Origin: Aliicoccus sp041838435
GTDB lineage: Bacteria; Bacillota; Bacilli; Staphylococcales; Salinicoccaceae
Direction of reading: 5' to 3'
NCBI GenBank assembly: GCA_041838435.1
Contig: JBGYPO010000093.1
Coordinates: forward strand, 1-6,254
DNA: 6,254 nt
Each line of letters opens with the position of its first letter. Within the stretch, counting starts at the first letter, position 1. The notes beneath the pieces are model-generated. The model was not told where the DNA came from and made no database searches. It saw nothing but the letters and a program-made list of their open reading frames with translations. Shown one piece after another: positions 1-6,096 of this stretch. The position numbers and the translations under genes are program-made.

Positions 1-1
1 A

Positions 2-583
2 AGACAAAAGGCGCCCAAGGGACTCGGCCATGCCGTTCAAACTGCACGCCAGTTCATTGGAGATGAACCATGTGCAGTCTTACTCGGCGATGATATTCTT
101 GAAGGTAAAGACGGGGCGTCATGTATCGGTCAAATCATTAAGCAATATGAAATGACAGGAGATAGCGTAATCGGTGTTAAGACAGTCAGTGAAAGTGACG
201 TTCATCGATACGGTATTGTTGAGTATGACGAAAAAGTTGGTGACCTTTATAATGTAACCAACATGTATGAGAAACCATCCCCAAGTGAAACGGATTCACG
301 TCTCGCGATAATGGGACGCTACGTGCTGACGCCACAAATATTTGATGAACTAGATAAAGGGGTTGTTGGAACAGGTGGAGAAATTCAGTTAACTGACGCC
401 ATTTTATCGATGAAAGAATCAGGGGAAACGGTTCATGCTTATGAGTTTGAAGGAGAACGCTTTGACGTGGGTCACAAGAGTGGGTTCATAAAAGCGAATA
501 TAGACTTTGCTTTACGTTCTGATGAAATGCGCGATGAAATACTTGAGTTCATGAAAGAAAAGCTTGATGAATATAGTGATTGA
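2..583 (+). CDS. galU: UTP--glucose-1-phosphate uridylyltransferase, C-terminal part (5' end outside window)
   Basis: Cytosolic enzyme making UDP-glucose from UTP and glucose 1-phosphate; in Firmicutes (where it is also called GtaB) the product feeds glycolipid anchors, wall teichoic acid decoration and other glycans. The reading frame is open from base 2, giving 193 residues; the family is usually about 290, so roughly 95 N-terminal residues, including the GxGTRxLP nucleotide-binding signature, lie upstream. Visible family motifs in order: PKGLGHAV (residues 5-12 of the fragment), the LLGDD segment with the metal-binding aspartate (27-31), HRYGIV (68-73), GRYVLTP (105-111), GTGGEIQLTDAI (123-134) and FDVGHKSGF (154-162), with the conserved lysine of the active site. 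An internal ATG at 152 is not the start, because conserved sequence continues upstream of it. It lies 69 bases upstream of murE with a small hairpin between. Product assignment is firm. The N-terminal half and its promoter cannot be assessed. Confidence 0.94.
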   Translation, partial: RQKAPKGLGHAVQTARQFIGDEPCAVLLGDDILEGKDGASCIGQIIKQYEMTGDSVIGVKTVSESDVHRYGIVEYDEKVGDLYNVTNMYEKPSPSETDSRLAIMGRYVLTPQIFDELDKGVVGTGGEIQLTDAILSMKESGETVHAYEFEGERFDVGHKSGFIKANIDFALRSDEMRDEILEFMKEKLDEYSD

Positions 584-590
584 GTTGAGT

Positions 591-622
591 GGCCTTCCAT
601 TATTGGTAAGGCCGATTTATTT
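591..622 (+). terminator. Possible weak intrinsic terminator after galU
   Basis: GGCCTT at 591-596 pairs with AAGGCC at 608-613, and the inner CCA/TGG can extend the stem to nine pairs with one bulged T. A short, interrupted T-rich run (ATTTATTT, 615-622) follows. The stem is stable but the T tract is broken, so termination is probably partial. The hairpin lies just upstream of the murE ribosome binding site. It may therefore instead only separate the two genes or affect readthrough into murE. Confidence 0.45.
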
Positions 623-636
623 CAAAAAATGTCTAA

Positions 637-645
637 AAAGGTGGG
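637..645 (+). promoter_or_regulatory. Ribosome binding site that fixes the murE start
   Basis: AAAGGTGGG at 637-645 matches the AAAGGAGGT consensus with one internal mismatch. It is 7 bases from the ATG at 653 and only 4 from the ATG at 650. The in-frame ATG at 629 lies upstream of it and has no comparable site, only A/T-rich sequence. Confidence 0.65.
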
Positions 646-652
646 TTTGATG

Positions 653-2131
653 ATGAATGTGAATGACTTGTTGTCATTGATTAAAGTGAAAAAGACATAT
701 GGAGAATTTCCAACAGAAGTCGATAATATTACGCAGGATTCGCGTGAAGTTGACGCGCGCTCTGTTTTTGTCGCTGTTAAAGGGCTGCGCGTTGACGGTC
801 ATGATTTTATAGAGCAAGCCGTTGAGGCAGGATGTCGTATGATTGTAGCGTCAAGACATGTCGAAGTGCCTAATAATGTTGGATTAATCGTAGTCAAAAA
901 CAGTGAAAAAGTCGCGGCGCTATTTTCAGAATATATCTATGAATTTCCGCATGCTGAATATACGATGATTGGCGTGACCGGCACGAATGGTAAGACGACT
1001 GTATCGACGATGATTCATCATCTCTCACGCAGTTTAGGGAAGAATAGTGCGTACTTAGGCACAAATGGTTTTTTGATAAATGAAACGCACTATACAAGTT
1101 TAAATACGACACCTGAGACGACGCGGTTACATAAACGTTTAGTTGATGCACGAGAGCGTGATACGGATGTGTTTACGATGGAAGTGTCGTCTCATGGACT
1201 GCAAATCGGTCGTACACTTGGGTTAGAGTATGATATAACCATTTTTACAAATTTAACACAAGACCATTTAGATTTTCATAAAACGATGGATGCATACGGT
1301 TTTTCAAAAGGGTTATTATTTTCTCAGATGGGTCAAGATGTGAAGAAGCGTAAATATGCGATATTAAATGCAGATGATGCGTGGAGCTCCATTTTTGAGA
1401 ATATGACACCGCACGAAGTAGTAACGTATGGATTGAAAAGTGAGGCAGATTTTTATCCGACTGATATAGATGGAAATCTCGAAGGTTTTAACTTTACGTT
1501 AAATACACCTGAAGGACAATTCTATGTTTCATCTCCTTTTATTGGTGAATTTAATATACAAAACTTAATGTGTGCGATTATTTCTGAGTGGTTACAAGGT
1601 TACGCGCTAAAAGATATAGTTGCAGCAATTCCTCAGATGGCACCGGTTGAAGGTCGTCTTGAGGTATTAGATCCAGAGCTGCCTGTAGATATTTTAATTG
1701 ATTTTGCACATTCACCGGATGCACTAACAAAAATCATAGACACAGTGCAGCCATTTGTAAAAGGTAGATTAATTTTCTTAGTCGGTATGACGGGTGAACG
1801 TGATTACTCTAAAGGGAAAGAGATGGGTGAGATAGCGTCGCGTGCAGACATTGCGATTTATACACCGGATAATCCAGCGAATGATGATCCGCAGATGCTC
1901 GTAGACTTACTTGCTGAAGGGGCGACACACGAAAACTATTTTGGGTTTGTTGATCGGGCTGAAGGCATACGTCATGCGGTTGCAATTTCTGAACCAGACG
2001 ATACGATTGTGCTGGCTTGTAAGGGACGTGAACCATATCAAATCGTAGAGGACTATGTGAAAGCACCACACAGAGATGATCTGATTGCTTTAGATGCTGC
2101 ATATGAAAAATATGGTAAAACGAGCAATTGA
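653..2131 (+). CDS. murE: UDP-N-acetylmuramoyl-tripeptide synthetase MurE, L-lysine-adding type
   Basis: Cytosolic peptidoglycan ligase that adds the third stem-peptide residue to UDP-MurNAc-L-Ala-D-Glu using ATP (EC 6.3.2.7 for lysine). With the start at 653 the protein has 492 residues, close to staphylococcal MurE (about 494). Three Mur-ligase domains are visible: an N-terminal UDP-binding domain (1-105), a central ATPase domain with P-loop GVTGTNGKTT (107-116), TTPET (152-156), EVSSHGL (177-183), NLTQDHLDFH (200-209) and the lysine of YGFSKGLLF (K219/220 region, expected to be carbamylated), and a C-terminal domain from about 325 with VEGRLEV (332-338), GERD (381-384) and DNPANDDP (406-413). 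DNPA-type motifs go with lysine, whereas diaminopimelate enzymes carry DNPR; this is the basis for calling the lysine form. The upstream ATG at 629 would add eight non-conserved residues and precede the ribosome binding site, and ATG 650 is a near alternative. The gene ends 50 bases before prfC. Confidence 0.96.
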   Translation: MNVNDLLSLIKVKKTYGEFPTEVDNITQDSREVDARSVFVAVKGLRVDGHDFIEQAVEAGCRMIVASRHVEVPNNVGLIVVKNSEKVAALFSEYIYEFPHAEYTMIGVTGTNGKTTVSTMIHHLSRSLGKNSAYLGTNGFLINETHYTSLNTTPETTRLHKRLVDARERDTDVFTMEVSSHGLQIGRTLGLEYDITIFTNLTQDHLDFHKTMDAYGFSKGLLFSQMGQDVKKRKYAILNADDAWSSIFENMTPHEVVTYGLKSEADFYPTDIDGNLEGFNFTLNTPEGQFYVSSPFIGEFNIQNLMCAIISEWLQGYALKDIVAAIPQMAPVEGRLEVLDPELPVDILIDFAHSPDALTKIIDTVQPFVKGRLIFLVGMTGERDYSKGKEMGEIASRADIAIYTPDNPANDDPQMLVDLLAEGATHENYFGFVDRAEGIRHAVAISEPDDTIVLACKGREPYQIVEDYVKAPHRDDLIALDAAYEKYGKTSN

Positions 2132-2132
2132 T

Positions 2133-2141
2133 TGTTATAAT
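2133..2141 (+). promoter_or_regulatory. Candidate extended -10 promoter for prfC
   Basis: TGTTATAAT at 2133-2141 is a perfect extended -10 element (TGn plus TATAAT) directly after the murE stop codon. No good -35 is present: the best hexamer at 17 bases, TGGTAA at 2113-2118 inside murE, matches three of six. Extended -10 promoters can work without a -35. A start near 2148 would give a leader of about 34 bases. Confidence 0.5.
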
Positions 2142-2181
2142 CATTTAGAAAAATTTTTGAATAGATGGGACTAAGATTGGT

Positions 2182-3741
2182 ATGAGTATTGAAAGTGAAA
2201 TAAAGAAGCGCAAAACATTTGCGATAATATCTCACCCGGATGCGGGGAAGACAACATTGACAGAAAAACTGTTGTTATTTGGCGGTGCAATTCGTCAAGC
2301 AGGTACAGTTAAAGGTAAGAAAACTGGAAAATTTGCGACAAGTGACTGGATGAAAGTCGAACAAGAGCGTGGTATTTCAGTGACGAGTTCTGTTATGCAA
2401 TTTGACTTTGATGGTTTTAAAATAAACATATTAGATACGCCAGGGCACGAAGACTTCTCAGAAGATACGTATCGTACATTAATGGCGGTTGATTCGGCTG
2501 TCATGGTTATTGATGCTGCTAAAGGAATTGAGCCACAGACATTAAAATTATTTAAAGTGTGCCGCATGCGCGGTATACCGATATTCACATTTATAAATAA
2601 ATTGGACCGTGTCGGTAAAGAGCCATTTGATTTGCTTGAAGAAATCGAAGAGACGCTTGAAATTGAAACATATCCAATGACATGGCCGATTGGAATGGGA
2701 CCATCATTCTTTGGCATCATCAATCGAAAAGACAAAACGATTAATCCATTTAAAGAGAGTGAGCGTTTAACACTTGATGATGATTATCAGTTAACGGAAC
2801 CGCATAAGATTGAAGCGGATAGTGCATATCAATCTGCAATTGAAGAATTTATGCTAGTGGAAGAAGCAGGGGACGAATTTGATAAAGAAAAAATAGCAGC
2901 AGGAGATTTAACACCTGTGTTCTTTGGTTCAGCATTATCAACATTTGGTATTGAAGAATTTTTAGATATGTATGTAGATTTTGCACCGGGACCAATGCCG
3001 CGTCAAACAACAACAGAAAATGCTGTTGTTGCAACAGATGATGTGTTTCGCGGTTTTATCTTCAAAATACAAGCAAATATGGATCCGAGACACCGTGACC
3101 GCATTGCCTTCTTACGTATCGTGAGTGGCAGGTTCGAGCGCGGTATGGACACAATACTTGCAAGAACAGGTAAAAAGCAGAAGATTTCACGTGCGACGAT
3201 GTTTATGGCTGATGATACTGAAACTGTAAATGAAGCGTATGCAGGTGATATTATAGGCTTGTATGATACAGGTAACTATCAAATTGGTGATACCATCTAT
3301 GCACAAGGCGGCAAGATGACGTTCGAACCACTGCCACAGTTCACACCGGAACTGTTTATGAAAGTCAGTGCGAAGAACGTGATGAAACAAAAGCATTTCT
3401 ATAAAGGTATTGAGCAGCTTGTACAAGAAGGTGCGATTCAATATTATAAGACTGTGCATACAAATCAACCGATACTCGGTGCAGTAGGACAGCTGCAGTT
3501 TGAGGTGTTTGAACATCGCATGAAGCACGAATACAATACAGATATCGTTATGGAACCAATTGGTAAGAAAATTGCGAGATGGGTCGAAAATCAGGATGAT
3601 ATTAAGGATGTAATGAGTACAAGTCGTTCAAATCTCGTGCTTGATCGCTATGACAATAAGGTGTTCCTGTTCGAAAATGAATTTGCAACGCGCTGGTTTA
3701 ACGAAAAATATCCTGAGATTCAGCTATATAATTTGTTATAA
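2182..3741 (+). CDS. prfC: Peptide chain release factor 3 (RF-3)
   Basis: Translational GTPase that recycles release factors RF1 and RF2 from the ribosome after peptide release; non-essential in the bacteria where it has been tested. It has 519 residues, matching the usual length of about 520. GTPase motifs are all present: G1 SHPDAGKT (17-24), switch I RGISVTS (63-69), G3 DTPGH (85-89), G4 NKLD (139-142) and G5 GSA (249-251). RF3-specific blocks follow: GTVKGKKTGKFATSDWMK near 41-58, KIQANMDPRHRDR (295-307), MADDTETV (342-349), GDIIGLYDTGNYQIGDT (355-371) and the C-terminal GAVGQLQFEVFEHRM (433-447). These separate it from EF-G, LepA and TypA. The ATG at 2182 places the family N-terminus correctly, although the ribosome binding site is weak (GGGA, 11 bases upstream). 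A candidate promoter lies in the gap after murE. No terminator is seen after its stop before the next promoter. Confidence 0.97.
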   Translation: MSIESEIKKRKTFAIISHPDAGKTTLTEKLLLFGGAIRQAGTVKGKKTGKFATSDWMKVEQERGISVTSSVMQFDFDGFKINILDTPGHEDFSEDTYRTLMAVDSAVMVIDAAKGIEPQTLKLFKVCRMRGIPIFTFINKLDRVGKEPFDLLEEIEETLEIETYPMTWPIGMGPSFFGIINRKDKTINPFKESERLTLDDDYQLTEPHKIEADSAYQSAIEEFMLVEEAGDEFDKEKIAAGDLTPVFFGSALSTFGIEEFLDMYVDFAPGPMPRQTTTENAVVATDDVFRGFIFKIQANMDPRHRDRIAFLRIVSGRFERGMDTILARTGKKQKISRATMFMADDTETVNEAYAGDIIGLYDTGNYQIGDTIYAQGGKMTFEPLPQFTPELFMKVSAKNVMKQKHFYKGIEQLVQEGAIQYYKTVHTNQPILGAVGQLQFEVFEHRMKHEYNTDIVMEPIGKKIARWVENQDDIKDVMSTSRSNLVLDRYDNKVFLFENEFATRWFNEKYPEIQLYNLL

Positions 3742-3756
3742 GACGAATAAAAGTAC

Positions 3757-3785
3757 TTTACAAACAGTTTAATGTTATGTATATT
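3757..3785 (+). promoter_or_regulatory. Promoter of the riboswitch-TerC transcription unit
   Basis: TTTACA (3757-3762) and TATATT (3780-3785) are separated by exactly 17 bases, each one mismatch from the sigma-A consensus. Transcription would start near 3791-3793, about 20 bases before the riboswitch aptamer, giving a leader of nearly 200 bases ahead of the TerC gene. The promoter starts 16 bases after the prfC stop codon. Confidence 0.72.
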
Positions 3786-3811
3786 AAATGCATTGATAAT
3801 TTAAAAAGAAC

Positions 3812-3917
3812 TCTCTGAAGGGGAGTAACGAGTAGGTATATTTACCTATAAATACATCGTCATGACGGCTAACGCCCGGTGTATTTTAGCAATATAAATT
3901 GTATCGTGAGACCTTCG
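3812..3917 (+). ncRNA. yybP-ykoY family manganese riboswitch aptamer
   Basis: The 5' side carries GAAGGGGAGTAACG (3817-3830) and the 3' side GAGACCTTC (3908-3916), the conserved ends of this class (Rfam yybP-ykoY, recognised by eye). GAAGG 3817-3821 pairs with CCTTC 3912-3916 as the closing helix P1. Inside are a perfect six-pair hairpin (TAGGTA 3833-3838 with TACCTA 3843-3848), a helix AATACA 3851-3856 with TGTATT 3880-3885 that encloses CGTCATGACGGCTAACGCC-type sequence, and a small CAAT/ATTG stem (3890-3893 with 3898-3901). The class senses Mn2+ and typically controls TerC-family and P-type ATPase metal exporters, and the next gene is a TerC-family protein. The helix names for inner stems are approximate. 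The class call is firm from motif plus context. Confidence 0.88.
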
Positions 3918-3961
3918 CTAGATGGACCAAAGAGTCTGTTTGGCGGGGTCTCTTTTATATT
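3908..3961 (+). terminator. Riboswitch expression platform: intrinsic terminator
   Basis: GAGACCTT (3908-3915) pairs with GGGGTCTC (3945-3952) through six Watson-Crick and two G-U pairs. An inner stem, CCAAA 3927-3931 with TTTGG 3939-3943, closes a seven-base loop. TTTTATATT (3953-3961) follows. The left arm uses CCTT (3912-3915), which is also the 3' strand of aptamer helix P1. The two structures therefore exclude each other: P1 formation with Mn2+ should block the terminator and permit readthrough. Confidence 0.82.
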
Positions 3962-3975
3962 GTCTCTAAAAAACT

Positions 3976-3981
3976 AGGAGG
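3976..3981 (+). promoter_or_regulatory. Ribosome binding site that fixes the TerC gene start
   Basis: AGGAGG lies 7 bases before the ATG at 3989, an ideal arrangement. It is downstream of the riboswitch terminator, so it is only transcribed on readthrough. Confidence 0.85.
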
Positions 3982-3988
3982 TTACGTT

Positions 3989-4741
3989 ATGGATACAGCT
4001 ATTTTAATAGAGTATTTGTGGGTGCTCGTTGTTTTAATTGCTTTAGAAGGTTTACTTGCTGCAGATAATGCTGTGGTTCTTGCAGTTCTTGTTAAGCACT
4101 TAGATAAAAAAGAGCGTGCACGTGCATTATTCTATGGTTTACTCGGTGCATTCGTCTTTAGGTTAATTGCAATATTCCTACTCGTTTGGCTTGTGCAGTG
4201 GTGGTACGTACAAGCGATTGGTGGATTGTACTTACTTTATATTTCAATCAATCATTTTGTACAGATGCGAAAGAGTAAGAATGGTATCGAAGAGGAACCT
4301 AAGAAGAAATCTGGTTTCTGGATGACAGTTTTAAAAGTTGAGATAGCAGATGTCGCATTTGCAATCGATTCGATACTTGCTGCAGCTGCGATTGCTTTAA
4401 CATTACCTGAAGTTGGTGGAGACTTCTTTGGCGTTAATGCAGGTCAGTATACTGTGATGTTTATCGGTGGACTCATCGGTGTTATCATCATGCGTTTCTT
4501 TGCGCGCTACTTCGTTGAGCTGTTATCTAAAAAGCCTGGACTCGAGATAGCAGCATTTATCATCGTTGGCTGGGTTGGGGTTAAGCTGCTTGTTCTAACG
4601 ATGGCACATGAAGATATTGGCTGGATTCCATATGAATTTCCACATTCAACTGAGTGGAAGGGTATCTTCTGGTCTGTAATGTTAATCGTCGTACTATGGG
4701 GAATATTTACGAAACAAAACAAAAAGTTGTCACAAGCTTAG
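3989..4741 (+). CDS. TerC-family integral membrane protein, probable Mn2+ exporter (MeeY/YkoY-like)
   Basis: Membrane protein of 250 residues with about seven hydrophobic segments (roughly 5-35, 47-69, 71-92, 118-138, 155-176, 186-206 and 225-242). The family's two signature repeats are present. The first is EGLLAADNAVVLAVLVKHL at 20-38, with E20, D26 and N27. The second is VEIADVAFAIDSILAA at 117-132, with E118, D121 and D127; these acidic residues are the presumed metal-binding sites within the membrane. Bacillus subtilis relatives MeeY (YkoY) and MeeF (YceF) export Mn2+ and help metalate secreted enzymes. The Mn2+ riboswitch directly upstream supports the same role here, though transport specificity is inferred. 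A charged loop (93-110, rich in K and E) separates the halves. The start at 3989 is chosen for its AGGAGG site; a TTG-initiated extension from 3899 would read through the riboswitch terminator. The original tellurite-resistance name should not be taken as its function. Confidence 0.92.
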   Translation: MDTAILIEYLWVLVVLIALEGLLAADNAVVLAVLVKHLDKKERARALFYGLLGAFVFRLIAIFLLVWLVQWWYVQAIGGLYLLYISINHFVQMRKSKNGIEEEPKKKSGFWMTVLKVEIADVAFAIDSILAAAAIALTLPEVGGDFFGVNAGQYTVMFIGGLIGVIIMRFFARYFVELLSKKPGLEIAAFIIVGWVGVKLLVLTMAHEDIGWIPYEFPHSTEWKGIFWSVMLIVVLWGIFTKQNKKLSQA

Positions 4742-4770
4742 TGGAATTTAAGATATTGCAGTGCTTTTTA

Positions 4771-4800
4771 TTAGAACTTAAGTGCATTTATGCATAAAAT
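4771..4800 (+). promoter_or_regulatory. Weak candidate promoter for htrA
   Basis: TAAAAT (4795-4800) could be a -10, with TTAGAA (4771-4776) as a poor -35 at 18-base spacing. A short inverted repeat, TGCAT 4783-4787 with ATGCA 4790-4794, abuts the -10. The 88-base gap holds no convincing terminator, so htrA may instead be read from the upstream TerC unit. Confidence 0.3.
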
Positions 4801-4829
4801 AAAAGTATCTTTTAAAGGTAGGTGTTTAT

Positions 4830-5969
4830 ATGAAATCAATTCGTCAACACAATGTGTTTAAAGTATTGCTTTTGGCTATGACCTTGATGGTTGTTTTATC
4901 ATCATCATTTGGAACAACTGTTACAGGATGGTTTGGTAACTCAGATGCTGGCTCAAATGTAGTAGAAGCGCAAACAACAGAAATTGATTCTACCGTTGAA
5001 GCGATTCAAGAAGCAACACCGTATGTTGTTTCTGTAATTAACATGCAACAACAACAAAATATGTTTTCACAAAATACAATGCAGCCAAGAGATCCAATTC
5101 CAGCTGGTACGGGCAGTGGTGTTGTATATAAGTTAGATGGAGATTCTGCTTATATTGTAACTAACCATCACGTCATTGAATCAGCTTTAGAAGTGGTCGT
5201 AACGACAGAAGCAGGAGACTCGTATGAAGCTGAAGTTTTAGGTTCAGATATATGGACAGACCTTGCCGTGTTACGTGTCGATAATACGAATATCGATGGA
5301 TTTATAGAATTTGCCAATAGTGACGATTTAGTTGTTGGTGAAACAGCAATTGCAATCGGTTCGCCACTTGGTGAAGTCTTCTCAGGATCAGTTTCTAGAG
5401 GGATTGTTTCAGGCTTAGATCGCTCAGTACCAGTAAATCTTTCAGGTTATGGTACAGCGGACTGGGAAGCAACGGTTATTCAAACTGATGCTGCAATCAA
5501 CCCTGGTAACTCAGGTGGTGCGCTAATCAATCAAAACGGTGAGCTAATTGGTATTAACTCGATGAAGATTAGTATCCCGAATGTTGAAGGTATGGGCTTT
5601 GCTATACCATCAAATGATGTCGCACGAATTGTTGAACAGTTAGAAGAGAATGGTGAAGTAGTACGACCATATATGGGCGTCTACTTACAAGATGTGATGC
5701 AATATCCACAAACAACGCTTGTTAACGAACTGAATTTACCAGAAGATATAAGATATGGTGTGATTATTTCAGACGTTGAAGCGGGAGGACCAGCAGATGC
5801 TGCAGGACTTTCAAGCTACGATGTAATTGTGGCACTTGATGGAGAGCCAGTCGAGACACTGCTTCAATTACGTCAATATCTCTACTATGACAAATCAGTC
5901 GGTGAATCGATGGAAGTCGATTATTACCGCAACGGTACACTTGAGACAGTGACGATGACGTTAGAATAA
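4830..5969 (+). CDS. htrA: HtrA/DegP-type serine protease with PDZ domain, membrane-anchored or secreted
   Basis: Extracytoplasmic serine protease of family S1C that degrades or refolds damaged exported proteins. It has 379 residues. A basic N-terminus is followed by a hydrophobic segment at about 11-28, acting as an anchor or signal; VEA-QT near 45-49 could be a cleavage site, but this is uncertain. A low-complexity linker rich in Q and N (72-83) leads into the trypsin-like domain (about 90-270). The catalytic triad is intact: H114 in TNHHV, D144 in TDLAVL and S228 in NPGNSGGAL, with the oxyanion glycine G226. A single PDZ domain covers about 281-375 (YMGVYLQDV, then GVIISDVEAGGPADAAGL and DVIVALDGEPV). 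Its position after a TerC gene recalls the htrA locus in Staphylococcus aureus. The ribosome binding site is AAAGGTAGGTG (4814-4824), 5 bases before the ATG. The gene ends at a strong terminator. Confidence 0.94.
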   Translation: MKSIRQHNVFKVLLLAMTLMVVLSSSFGTTVTGWFGNSDAGSNVVEAQTTEIDSTVEAIQEATPYVVSVINMQQQQNMFSQNTMQPRDPIPAGTGSGVVYKLDGDSAYIVTNHHVIESALEVVVTTEAGDSYEAEVLGSDIWTDLAVLRVDNTNIDGFIEFANSDDLVVGETAIAIGSPLGEVFSGSVSRGIVSGLDRSVPVNLSGYGTADWEATVIQTDAAINPGNSGGALINQNGELIGINSMKISIPNVEGMGFAIPSNDVARIVEQLEENGEVVRPYMGVYLQDVMQYPQTTLVNELNLPEDIRYGVIISDVEAGGPADAAGLSSYDVIVALDGEPVETLLQLRQYLYYDKSVGESMEVDYYRNGTLETVTMTLE

Positions 5970-5980
5970 TTGAATAGATT

Positions 5981-5996
5981 GATTTAAATTTAAATC
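5981..5996. repeat. 16-bp perfect palindrome overlapping the htrA terminator
   Basis: GATTTAAATTTAAATC reads the same on both strands. It begins 11 bases after the htrA stop, and its right end supplies the first bases of the terminator's left arm. All-A/T palindromes of this size arise easily by chance, so no function is claimed. Confidence 0.5.
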
Positions 5997-6033
5997 CTAT
6001 ACACGAGTGTTAGACTCGGTATAGGATTTTTTT
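5992..6033 (+). terminator. Strong intrinsic terminator of htrA
   Basis: AAATCCTATAC (5992-6002) pairs perfectly with GTATAGGATTT (6019-6029) over 11 bases. An inner CGAG/CTCG stem (6004-6007 with 6015-6018) encloses a seven-base loop, with one bulged A. Seven consecutive T bases (6027-6033) complete the signal. On the opposite strand the stem is followed by an A/T-rich stretch, so it may also slow transcription coming from the right. Confidence 0.93.
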
Positions 6034-6067
6034 GGTTATGGGGTGCCTATCTAATCAGCGAACGTTA

Positions 6068-6096
6068 TTGACAAGTGGTGCAGTTTAATGTGTGAA
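6068..6096 (+). promoter_or_regulatory. Consensus -35 with weak -10 leading into the repeat array
   Basis: TTGACA (6068-6073) is a perfect -35. At 17 bases the matching hexamer is TGTGAA (6091-6096), which matches TATAAT at only three positions and is the first six bases of repeat unit 1. TTTAAT (6084-6089) is a better -10 but too close at 10 bases. Transcription of the array from here is possible but unproven. Confidence 0.25.

Noticed and set aside
152..583. A short complete gene starting at ATG 152
   Set aside because: The frame is open back to base 2 and the upstream residues contain conserved uridylyltransferase motifs (PKGLGHAV, LLGDD), so this is the interior of a longer gene.
2149..2158. 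AAAAATTTTT after murE as a terminator
   Set aside because: It is a simple A/T palindrome without a GC-containing stem or loop; it cannot form a stable terminator hairpin.
1809..2235. Minus-strand open frames opposite murE, prfC and the TerC gene
   Set aside because: They lie wholly or largely opposite well-supported conserved genes, show no recognisable protein motifs and no ribosome binding sites; they are shadows of the coding strand.
3899..3988. TTG-initiated N-terminal extension of the TerC protein (30 extra residues)
   Set aside because: It would be encoded by the riboswitch's 3' end and terminator, has no ribosome binding site, and the ATG at 3989 has an ideal AGGAGG and gives the family's usual N-terminus.
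3989..4741. Tellurite resistance gene
   Set aside because: The TerC name is historical. There are no other ter genes here, and the Mn2+ riboswitch plus family knowledge favours metal export.
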